Source of the DNA: Botryosphaeria dothidea
Lineage: Eukaryota > Ascomycota > Dothideomycetes > Botryosphaeriales > Botryosphaeriaceae
Assembly (NCBI GenBank): GCA_011503125.2
Contig: WWBZ02000001.1
Span: forward strand, 4,588,001 to 4,652,000
Direction: 5' to 3'
Length of the DNA: 64,000 nucleotides
Shown here: in pieces, positions 1 to 9,386 of the stretch
How positions within the stretch are numbered: the stretch's first letter is position 1
How the letters are laid out: every line of letters begins with the position of its first letter
Notes under the pieces: model-generated
What the model was told of the DNA's origin: nothing
Databases searched by the model: none
The model's input: only the letters and a program-made list of their open reading frames with translations
Program-made: the position numbers and the translations under genes

Positions 1-1889
1 GCTACGTAGTTTTTAATATACTCTAGAGATAAACTTAGAGGAGGTAGTCCTATCTATATAAGCTAGCCCTACCCCCCTAACGTAACCCAATATAGATATA
101 GAAGATAGTTAATACTAAATATAACGCTACTATTAATTATATAGTATAACGTTAATAAAAGTACGGATAAAGTAATAATCCCCCTCTACTAAGAACTAGA
201 CCTAAGAACCTACTATATTCTAGCTATCTAGAAACCCTAGAAAAATCTTAAAATTAAGATAATAGTAAAATATCCCGCCTACTATACTATCTTCCCTTAG
301 AAGAGAGAAGCGAGAACCTACTTCCTAATAAGTAAGACTCTTATCCTAGAATTCTAGTAGAAAATTATCTACTTCCTAGATTTTATTACCCTTACTATTT
401 ATACTCTATTATATACTATTTATATCTATAACTACTATAACTCGCTATCTCTCTTCTATATTAGTATAGCCCTAAGTACTCTACTACTTCTCTTAGAGGC
501 TCTAAGTAGGCCTAGAGAATATATTCTTCTTAGAGACTTTAACCTTTATTATTCCCTCTAGAAAGATATTATCTTCTCTATCTAATATAGCCTCTTAGAT
601 AACCTAATTAAGATAGCTACTATAGCTAACCTTAATCTAGCCCTACTAAGAAGAACTATTACTAGAAAAACTAATAATAGTAAAAGTATAATTAATCTTA
701 TCTTTACTATCTACTAGCTAGAGAAGAAGATTCTACGCTACGGGATCTCCTAGGAACTAGAATCCTCCTCTAACTACCTACCTATAATTACTATATTTAA
801 TATCTTCCCCACTCTAATAGCCCCGTAACCCCCTAGGCTATAATAGAAAAAGGCGGACTAGGAGAGAACTAATAAGACCCTCTAAGCTAGGATCTTAAAG
901 CTAGATAATCTTCTACTAGATACTAAGAACGATATAGACTAATTTACTAAGTAGCTTTAGAAGGCTATTTAAATAATAGTCTAGAAAACTATCTTAGTAG
1001 TAAAACTCTTACCCTAGGCTACTACTTAGTAGATAAGGAAATACTCTAAACTAGTTCTATAGGCTAGAGCTACTAGAAGAAAGTAGACTACTATAGATAG
1101 AAAAGAGGACTAGATAATCTACTAAGCTATAGCTAATAGTAAGAAGAGGTAAATTAGGAGAGATAGGATAAAAGTATAGCGGAAAATAGTAGCTAAAATC
1201 GCCTTAAACCTAGGCGCTATCTAGAAACTCTCGAAATAGGCTATAATAAGAGTACTAGAGCTACTAGCTCTACTCTAGTTTTCTCTACTCTAGGATATAG
1301 AAGGATAACTATACTATAACGTTTAAATAAAAACTAATATTCTTAGAAGCTAGTTCTTCCCCCTATTAAAAGAAGCTAACCTCTCTAACCTAGATAGGTA
1401 TATATACCTAGCCCTAGTAGAAATCTCGTAGGAAATTATAGAAGAATAGGTACTCTATACTATTAAGTAGCTTTCTCTAGATAAGATACCTAGACTAGAT
1501 AAGATTACTAATAGAATCTTAAAGTAGTATATATAAGTACTAGGTAAGCTAATTACTAGACTCTTCTAGAGATGCTTAGTACTAGCCTACTATTCTAAAT
1601 AGTTTAAGACCTCTACTACTATAGTCCTAAAAAAACTATAAAGAGAAGACTATACTAAGGTAAAAGTATATAGACTAATTGCCCTACTTAATATACTAGG
1701 CAAGCTACTAGAGCGGATTATAGTAGATAGAATCTCCTAGGCTACTAAAACCTACTACCTCCTCCTAGACTACTAGATAGGAGCTAGAAGGAGTAGATTA
1801 GCCGTTACTGCCCTTAGTCTCCTTATAGAATAAATCTATACTATCTAGAAATAGGATCTAGGCCTCGTAGCCTCTGTCCTTAGCTTAGA

Positions 1890-3430
1890 CATCTCCGGGG
1901 TATACGACTATATATCCTATAAGAGGCTTCTCTATAATATGAAAGCTGCAAGGCTACTAGGCTAGGTAGAGAGGTTCACCTACTCCTTTCTAAGTAATAG
2001 GTCAATATAGCTCCTCTTTAGAGGATATACAAGCCAGGCTATCTCTACCCCTACAGGGATCCCACAAGGCTCCTTACTGTCACCAATCCTATACCTCTTC
2101 TTTGCCTCTAACCTCCTTATAGAGCTTAGAAGGGGGAATATCTTCCCCCTTGGGTTTGTGGATGATACAAATATCCTGACCTTTAGCAGGTCTACAGAAT
2201 AGAACTGTAGGGTGCTAGAAGGAGCAAATAGGACCTGTAAAAAGTGGGCAGCCACCCACGGATCAGCCTTCTCCCCAGATAAGTACTACCTCATCCACTT
2301 CAGCAGGAAACCACGCAGGTTTAACATGGCGGCAAAAATCCAGATTCCTGGCTTTGAGGGAAACCTAGAGCCACTAATTAAGATACTAGGCGTCTATGTT
2401 GACAGCAAGCTAAGGTGGGGCCCACACATTAAGGAAACCAGCACCAAAGCCACCAGACAGTGCATGTCCCTAACCAGGCTTGCCGCATCAACCTGGGGCG
2501 CTTCCTTTGCCAAGGCCCGCCACATCTACACAGCTGTGGTGAGGCCAGTCCTTACTTATGGGTGTGGGGTGTGGCATACACCAGAGGGCACCCCAGGGTG
2601 GAGAAGGACAGCAACCAAACCTCTCGAGAAGATCCAGAACCAGTGCCTGCGCACCATATCAGGTGCCTACAAGTCTACCCCTACGCAAACACTAGAGCAT
2701 GAAACTGGGATCCCCCCCCTCCCACTACACCTGGATGAACTGACCTTGGCCCACTCCATACGGACCAGGGAAGGACCAGCAACGGCAGTGATTGAGGCAA
2801 CATGCAGGGACATTAAGGCAGCAGCCAGGGCAGCATTTAGTGCAAAGGGAATAGCTAGCCTAGCCAGAGGGAAGCTGCTTAAGAGGAGAGTGAACTCCCT
2901 CCTTAGCAGCTACCTACCTAACGCATAAAAACTACTATAGAGAACCTAACTCCGCATAGTAATAAGGGAGCAGTAGAAAGAGAGATGGATGGAGCGAGCC
3001 AGGCAGGAGGGGAGACCAGTGGCCCAGAGTTCACCCTGGAACCCAAAGATCAGGCACCTACACAGCAACCTGCCTAAACCATAGAGTACACTCCTTACCC
3101 TGCTAAGGATAGAATATATTAGGCTGGAGGACTACCTCTCCAGACGCAAAGTGCCAGACCACCTAAGCCCTGCCTGCCCATGTAGTTAGCATAGACAAAC
3201 CCCAAAGCACATCCTCTTATTCTGTCCTTACTTCCAAGTAGGTAGAGCCCAGATGCTCTACATAGCTTAAACTATAGACTACTACACCTTACTAACAACA
3301 AAGAAAGGAGTCTATACGGCTACAAAGTAGTTTCTAAAGCTAGGGCTGCTAGGCTAATTTAGCCTAGCGAAGGAAATAGACCGGGAAAACTAAGAGGACT
3401 AGGAGAACCTAGTGGACTAAGGAGACTAGG
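1890..3430 (+). pseudogene. LINE-1 ORF2 3' portion: reverse transcriptase palm to C-terminal finger, lightly mutated
   Basis: One reading frame carries recognisable LINE reverse-transcriptase blocks: a GIPQGSLLSPIL palm motif (about 2056-2092), the catalytic block FVDD with TNIL after it (2155-2178), a GVYVDSKLRWGPHI thumb-region block (about 2391-2432), and a C-terminal finger of pattern C-x-C-x8-H-x4-C (3175-3225). Stops in this frame are RIP-type TAG or TAA, for example at 2200 and 3187. The stretch 2212-2928 is open for 238 codons from an internal Met, ending at TAA 2926; the same frame continues beyond that stop. No RNase H motif was seen between the RT and the finger. This is the only LINE copy in the window that keeps both catalytic Asp codons (GAT GAT). 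It cannot make a whole ORF2 protein because the upstream half is riddled with stops. Confidence 0.85.
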
Positions 3431-3651
3431 ATGGAATAAGAGAGCTAGGAATCGATACCTAGTATAATTATAGGACTACTATGGTAGCTACTACTAGTAA
3501 GTAGGAAAACGGGTAAAAAAGGGGTAACGCACCTAATATAAAGAAAGGAGGGGTTTTCTACCTAGGAAAGGTTTTTCCCCTCGTATAAACTACTATAGAT
3601 AGCCTTCCCCGTATAGACCCGTAAGAGAGCTAAATCGGGATGAAAATAAAT

Positions 3652-3652
<1 letters not shown>

Positions 3653-3680
<28 letters not shown>
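3653..3680 (+). repeat. (TATC)7 tail of LINE-1
   Basis: Seven perfect TATC units follow AATAAATT at the 3' end of LINE-1. Equivalent tails of one to five units end the other LINE copies, as GATA on the minus-strand copies. It is therefore an element terminus and not an independent microsatellite. Confidence 0.9.
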
Positions 3681-3683
<3 letters not shown>

Positions 3684-4554
3684 ATCTTTTCTTTAGAAAG
3701 CTTCTTTTTTAGCTAGGCTAGCTTAGTAATCTATAGGCTTAGATATAGCGATCTATTCTACTTCTATAGAGTACTAGTAGCCTATAGTTTAGTAGAGTTA
3801 ATTTCCTTAAGAGAGATATTATATACTAGGACTAAGTATAGCTACTAGTTTAGTTAGATCTCCTAGCCTAGTCTAGCTATCTATTTTTAGTCTTTAAGTA
3901 GGTAGTAAGAACCTTCTTATAGGTAAAGCTCTTATCTATCTAAATCTTTTAGATAATAGCCTAGTTTAAGAGTAGGATAACTATCTTCTTAGTAGCTAGT
4001 TTAGAGAGATATAGAGTAATTTTAGTAGTAATAGGAGGTGTAGAGGCTTTTAGAGGGGACTAGACTATAATCTATAACTATTTAGATATAGTAGGCTATA
4101 ATAGCTAGTATACTACCTTCTTTATCTATCTAATCTTATCTAGAATATTCTTAAGATCCGGTTTCTTAGCGTAGGCTCTTTAGATAGTAGTAGCGTAATC
4201 CTAGAAGATTATCTTAGAGATCGTAAAAAAATTTTCTAGCTAGGGAGAGAGAGCTAAGAGGTTACTATCTAGTATCTATAAGGCTTAGTTAAGGTTATCT
4301 AGTATTTTAATAGCTCTATTAATATATTTTATACTAGTTTAAGATTCTTTAGTAGTCTTAGAGAGTTATTAAAGATAGTTATTAAGAGTAGTCTAGAAAA
4401 GGCTTTCTCCTCCTTTCTAGCTCTCTTCTTCTACTATATCGCTACTATAGCTATTAAAGATACTACTATAGGTCTTATAAGATCTAAGAGAGTCTCTAAA
4501 ACTCTCTTCTAGCGCCGTAGCTTAAGATCGATTTTTTAATACGGTTATATTTTA
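3681..4554 (-). mobile_element. LINE C: 5' part of a LINE (ORF1) on the minus strand
   Basis: The stretch matches the ORF1 region of LINE E (about 39,740-40,660), also on the minus strand: the same AGCTAGGCTAGC, CTAGTACTAAGTATAGCTAC and GCGCCGTAGCTTA blocks occur in the same order. The 5' end lies at about 4554, in a run reading GGTTATATTTT on the plus strand. The 3' side stops at 3681 where the LINE-1 tail begins, so the rest probably lies left of LINE-1, outside the window. RIP load is very heavy and no open frame survives. Confidence 0.75.
3700..4500 (-). pseudogene. LINE C ORF1 (gag-like) N-terminal remnant
   Basis: This is the minus-strand reading of the ORF1 N-terminal half, assigned by collinearity with ORF1 of LINEs A, E and G. 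It ends before the zinc-knuckle region, which is not present here. ORF1 proteins of Tad1-like elements bind the element RNA. This copy is destroyed by RIP stops and is only a relic. Confidence 0.6.
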
Positions 4555-4614
4555 GGTATATATATTATAGCGAAAATATAACTATACTAAAAAATCGACT
4601 CTAAGCTACGGCGC
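4512..4614. repeat. Inverted repeat made by head-to-head LINE 5' ends
   Basis: Arms at 4512-4554 and 4573-4614 are inverted copies of the same LINE 5' terminus (GCGCCGTAGCTTA.. against ..TAAGCTACGGCGC). They are separated by an 18-bp AT-rich spacer at 4555-4572. The left arm is the 5' end of LINE C (-) and the right arm the 5' end of LINE A (+). The palindrome therefore comes from two elements meeting at their 5' ends, not from a terminal repeat of one element. Confidence 0.85.
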
Positions 4615-4689
4615 CGGGAGAGAGCCCTAGGAACTCTTCTAGGCTTCGCGAGTTCTAAAATAGTACTTAAGATAACTATAGCCGCGAAG

Positions 4690-5990
4690 TAGTTAATATA
4701 GAGAATATAGGAAGAGGCGAATAGCCTCCCCTAGTAACTACCTCTACCTAGCTCTAATATACCCCTAAGAAACCGTAGAGTATCTAGTATAGCGTAGAAT
4801 ACGTTAAGAGAGCCTTAAAAATAGTAGATACCCTCCTCTAAGCTCTATAAACATCCGCTAGCCTTTCTTTAGTCCTCTCTAGCTAAGTAAAAAATTTTCT
4901 CGATATTACTAAGATAATCTTCTAGGATTATATTACTATCTACTAGGAGGTAGCTACTAAGGAGCTAGGCCTTAAGAATATTCTTAAAGAGGTCTAATAG
5001 GTCTAAAAGATAGTTAACCGTATCTAGGCTATCTCTATACCTATATCTAATACTCGTAGCTAGATATAAATTATAGCCTAAGCAGCCCTAAAGCCCTCTA
5101 CCCCTCTAGCTACTACTAAACTTACTCTCTACTTTCTAGAGATAGTAAATAGATAAGAAATAGCTAAGCTCTTAAATAAGATAATTATTAGAAAGATCTA
5201 GGTAGGAAAAAGCTAGGCGTATAAGAAAGTACTTACTACTAAGAAGCTCCCTAGTAGAGACGTTAGGATCTTTATACCGGATAAAGTAACTAGAATAGCT
5301 CTTCTCTAGGACTAGGAATAGACTATAGAACTAGGAAAAGAAGTTAGGCCTAACTAGTAGCTATACTTAGTACTAGTATATAACGTTCCTCGAGAAGGAA
5401 TTAATACTATAGACCCCTAAGCTATCTAAACTATCTAGAAGTAGAACCTATCTCTATACCTAGAACTACGTATTAGTAAGCTAGCCTAGCTAAAGAGGAA
5501 GCTCCTAGAGAAGAAAACTTACTCGGCTATTATTCTTAGTACTATAAACCCCGAAACCGCTAACTAGATTATTAATAAGGGGCTAGTTATTAACTTTACT
5601 ATCTATATAGCGTAGTACTATAACGTAGCCTTTATAGTAACCTAGTATTTTAAGTACTAGGCCTACGGATATATTACTAACTATTATAAAAAGAAGAAAA
5701 AGTACGGATAGTATAGTAAGGTATATAATACTAGGAACTACCCTAAGAAAAGTATATAGTACGTAAACTACTCTTAAAGATATATAGCCTAGAGTAACTT
5801 CTACCTAGCACGTAGAGCCTACTATACTAAGGCCGTCTAGGCCCGTCTAGTAGTACTAAAAAGACACCGGGAAGGACCCCTAATAACTAAAATATAGTCT
5901 TAAACTAACTAGTTAACCGTTAGACTAAGAAAGAGAATTAGGAAGGAGAAGCCGGTTAAGAGGGAACTAGGTAGGCTAAGAGACTTAAGC
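4690..5990 (+). pseudogene. LINE A ORF1 (gag-like RNA-binding protein), RIP-inactivated
   Basis: One frame can be followed from about 4690 to 5990 with no visible frameshift, only TAG/TAA codons of the kind RIP makes from CAG, CAA and TGG. The C-terminal third holds three CCHC-type zinc knuckles at about 5646-5690, 5700-5740 and 5758-5803. In each, most Cys codons now read Tyr (TGY to TAY) and the His also reads Tyr (CAY to TAY), but the spacing and the Gly/Asn residues remain. The Lys/Arg-rich tail follows at about 5805-5985. In this family ORF1 coats the RNA before target-primed reverse transcription. ORF2 starts in a different frame about 150 bases downstream. Confidence 0.8.
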
Positions 5991-6139
5991 CGCTCCCCGC
6001 CTTTTAACTAAATAAGGTTTACCGGACTTAATAGCTTATAATACGCCTTAGAGAAGCCCGCGGGAACTCCCTCCTTATAGCCTATACTACTAGCCCCCTC
6101 GTAGCCGGACTTAGAGATAGAAGAAAGTTAATATTAGAT

Positions 6140-6409
6140 ATAGGCTCTCTCTCTATTATATAGTATAACGTCTATAAGAGTAAGAATAGGGTAATACTTC
6201 CGCTCTTTAAGGAAGTAGACCTAAAGATCTACTATATCCTAGCTATCTAGAAACCTTAGAGGAACCTAAGGGTTAAGATAATAGTAAGATATCCTACCTA
6301 CTATATAGTTTTTCCCTAGAAGAAAGTAGTAAGAACCTACTTCTTTATAAGTAAGGCTATTAGCCCCGACTTCTAGTAAGTAATAGTCTATTTACTAGAT
6401 CTTATTATA
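6140..6409 (+). pseudogene. LINE A ORF2, N-terminal endonuclease segment
   Basis: The start of the apurinic-endonuclease-like domain is recognisable from a QYNVYKSKNRV-like block (Gln now TAG) at about 6161-6193, the usual opening of ORF2 in this family. The reading continues to 6409, where LINE B is inserted. It resumes after the duplicated target at 9387. Confidence 0.75.
6394..6409. repeat. Target-site duplication of LINE B, left copy
   Basis: The 16-bp word ACTAGATCTTATTATA occurs here and again at 9371-9386, exactly flanking LINE B. Deleting LINE B and one copy restores a continuous endonuclease reading in LINE A. Confidence 0.95.
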
Positions 6410-9370
6410 GATAGATAGATAGATAGATAAATTTATTTCTTCCCGATATAGCTCCCTTACGGGTCTATACGGGGCTAGCTATCTATAGTTATTTTATACG
6501 AGGGGGAAAACCTTTTCGCCTAGTAAAAACCCCTCCTCTCTCTCTAGGCATGCTATCCTATACTAGTTCTTATTTTTCCTTCTTACTAGTAGCGGCTGCT
6601 ATAGCAGCCCTATATTTACCTACTAGACCTATCTCTTTAGTTCTTATCCTCGTAGTTATCCGGGTCCTAGTAGTCCTAGTAGTCCTAGTTATCCTCCTAG
6701 TTCCTCTTCCTAGTTATCTTCTTATATTAGTTCCCTTACTAGGCTAAATTACTTAAGTAGCCCTAGGCGTAAGAACTAGTCTATTACTACTTTAATCCCC
6801 TTCTTTATTAAGAGGAGGGAGTAGTAGTCCGTAGTCCCTACCCTTTAGAGCATCTATGCTCTACCCTATTAGAAGTAGGAGTAGAAGAGGAGAATATACT
6901 TTAGGGTTTATCTATACTAGCCGCATAGATAGGCAGGACTAGGGTACCCTAGTATCTTGCGCCTTAAGAGGAAGTCCTCTAGTCTAATATACTCTATACG
7001 TAGTAGGGTAGCGAGTATACTCTATAGCTTGGATAGTTCGCTATAGATTTATCTAATTTTTAGGTTCTACTATATACTTTAGGCTACTAGCTTATCTTAT
7101 CTTCCCTAGCTAGTAGACTTTATCTATCTCTCCTTCCACTTATTCCTATATACTATATATAGCTTCGTTCGCTTCGGAAGACTCTAGTAGGTAGAGGGGT
7201 AGTAGTTAAGGAGTAAGTTTGCCTTTTTTCTAAGTAGGGTTCTTCTAGTAGGGCTAGTAGCGCCTCTAGTACTTAGAGTAGCCCGAGCTATCTATTTAAT
7301 ACTCTAGTAAGTTTCCTCTACTACTATCGCGACTAGGCTATTCCTAGCTCTAATAGTCTAGGCTAGTACTAGTTCGTCTAGGTATAGTAAGAGTAGGGGA
7401 ATCCCTATCTTATACTCTAAGGTTTATATACTAGTTAACTTATACGCCCCTAAGATAGTGCGTAGGCACTAGTTTTAGATCTTCTTTAGTAGCTAGATAG
7501 TTATTTTTCTTTACCCTAGAATTCCCTCTAGGGTATACTATATTCTATAGCCGTAGGTAAGGACTAGCCTTACTACGGCCGCATAGATATAACGGGCTTT
7601 AGTAAATAAGGCTTCCTAGGTAGACGCCGCGAGTCTAGAGAGAGATATACACTATTTAATTGCCTTAGCTCCTATTTCCCTAATATAGAGTTCCTATCTA
7701 AGCTTGTTATCTACGTAGACTCCTAGAATCTTAATTATAGGCTCTAGGTATCTAGTAAATCTAGGGATACGGATCCCTGCTACTATATTAAATCTCCTTA
7801 GTTTCCTTATAAAATAAATAAGGTAATACTTATCGGGCGAGAAAGCTAACCCGTAGGTAGCTGCCTAGTGCTCGTAAATTTAATATACTCCCTCTAGTAT
7901 CCTATAGTTCTATTCTATAGATCTACTAAAGGTTAGGATATTAGTATTATTAACGAATCTAAGGGGGAAGGTATTGCCCCTACGTAGCTATATAAGTAGA
8001 TTAGAAGTAAAGAATAGATAGAGTATCGGCGATAGTAAGAATCCCTAGGGAATCCCGGTTAAGGTCTAGATTAGTAGACTAGTAAAGTCTCCGAAGGATA
8101 GCTAAGTAGTACGGTCCTATAGAAAGGATCGGGTAAATCTTTCTATCTATTCTAGGAGTTTTACTATCCTTATATTATAGAGAAGCCTTCTATAAAATAC
8201 GTAGTTATATACTCCCGAGATATCTAGGCTAAGGACTAAAGCTACTAGCCCTAGGTCTTATACCTAGATAGTATAGATCTATTCTATAAGTAGATTAAGA
8301 GCTACTACTGCGGATCTATTTCTTCTAGCTCCTATCTATATATTAGAGAGTAGGCCGTATACTTTAGTAGCCTAGGAGATTCTATCTACTATAATTCTCT
8401 TAAGTAGCTTCTCTAGCGTATTAAGTAAAGTAATCGGCCTAAATAACTTAGCTTTAGTATAGTCGTCTCTCTATAGTTTCCTAAGGACTACGGTAATAGA
8501 GCTTTTAAACTACCTAGGGTAGTATCTAAGTGCGAGGCATCTCTAGAAGAGCCTAGTGAGGGGTCCCCTTAGTATCTTAGCGCATTGCTTTAGGAACCTG
8601 TTAGTAATCTTATCTAGGCCTAGTGCCTTATCTAGGGGAAGCTTCTTAATAGTATGGAGGACCTGCTCTTTAGTAAGGTCTTAGGGAATCTCTACTAGCA
8701 CTAGGTATATATACCCATCTAGATCTAAGAGGTCGGTGGCCCTAGAAGGTGGGAAGAACTAGTTGGTAAGGATTTCTGTCTTGGACTAGTTGTCGTAATA
8801 TAGTTGTTTATCTACTCCCTGGAGGGGTGGGAACTAAGGTAGAGCTAGAGGTTCTAGTGCCCTTATTCTTGCCTACTTTAAGAGCTTCTAGAGTATAGAT
8901 AGGTCCGAAGTAATCTTAGCTACTGTTCTACGCCATACTTTTATTCTATCTCTTCTAATCTATCTCTTCTTACTATTAGCAATAGTTTAGTATACTACCT
9001 AGTCCTCCTCCCTCCCTATAGCCGTCTACTTCCTTCTAGCTACTCTAATCTAGTATACTAGGTCCGAATACTCCTTTGTCTATTATATAGAGGCCTAGGG
9101 CGAGGGTCTCGCTACTAGAATAGTCTTCTAGATTATTCTTTAGATAGCCTTCTAGAGTAGTATAGTAAAGTAATCTAGGTCTGCTTTAGTATTAAGAGGG
9201 GCTGCTTTAAGGTGTTCGAGCTTTAATTAGAGTATATTATTAGTTCTCTTCTAGTCTACTTTCTTCTACTAAGGCCTTAGGGGGCGTAGTTCTGCGGGGG
9301 TAGGAGAAAAATTAAGTGTAGTAAGGATAGGTAGGTGGTTAGAGGATGATTCGAGCTCCTGGCTAACTCT
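6410..9370 (-). mobile_element. LINE B: 5'-truncated LINE inserted into LINE A
   Basis: On the plus strand it starts with five GATA units (6410-6429) and the conserved 3' terminus, then runs backwards through the C-terminal finger, reverse transcriptase and the end of the endonuclease. It stops at 9370, so it is truncated within ORF2 and has no ORF1 (2961 bp). It is flanked by the 16-bp duplication. It keeps visibly more CA/TG than LINE A (for example around 8570-8830 and 9180-9360), as expected for a younger guest. Confidence 0.95.
6750..9365 (-). pseudogene. LINE B ORF2 remnant (endonuclease end, reverse transcriptase, finger)
   Basis: Collinear with LINE A ORF2 on the opposite strand. The catalytic palm block lies at 7943-7957; both Asp codons now read Asn (7946-7951), where LINE-1 has FVDD. 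Many in-frame TAG codons are present. The 5' truncation removes most of the endonuclease, so it could never have acted alone. Truncation from the 5' side is typical of target-primed reverse transcription. Confidence 0.8.
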
Positions 9371-9386
9371 ACTAGATCTTATTATA
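9371..9386. repeat. Target-site duplication of LINE B, right copy
   Basis: Identical 16-bp copy of the word at 6394-6409. The LINE A endonuclease reading resumes directly after it. Confidence 0.95.

Larger units (their letters stand above)
1..3682 (+). mobile_element. LINE-1: Tad1-like non-LTR retrotransposon, 3' part, open at the left edge
   Basis: The element enters the window inside ORF2 and reads left to right: endonuclease remnants (about 90-800, with a GDFN-like motif near 531-545 whose Gly reads Arg), reverse transcriptase (about 1450-2200), a C-terminal Cys/His finger (3175-3225), a 3' untranslated region and a TATC tail. The terminal sequence (about 3590-3655: a CCCGTA..CGGG stretch, then AATAAATTTATC) recurs at the 3' ends of seven other copies here. 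RIP load is uneven. Bases 1-1890 and about 3240-3650 have almost no CA or TG, while 1890-3240 is close to normal composition. ORF1 and the 5' end lie outside the window. The element probably sits inside LINE C, whose minus-strand ORF1 resumes straight after the tail. Confidence 0.9.

Noticed and set aside
1980..2255. Minus-strand open stretch in LINE-1
   Set aside because: Antisense to the reverse-transcriptase palm block, which is clearly plus-strand.
3653..3680. Possible CRISPR-like or independent microsatellite array
   Set aside because: Perfect TATC units without spacers, at the exact 3' end of a LINE; same tails occur at other copies.
4555..4572. Possible target duplication for LINE A between the C and A 5' ends
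   Set aside because: Compared with the bases after the LINE A tail (12677 on), only about 8 of 12 positions match, which is not convincing in AT-rich DNA.
6550..6747. A plus-strand hydrophobic open stretch (MLSYTSSYF..) that recurs at 40911-41099 and 62993-63190
   Set aside because: It is the antisense of the low-complexity C-terminal end of LINE ORF2. RIP removes CA/TG and makes this strand Leu/Val-rich and open by chance. Recurrence only reflects LINE copy number.
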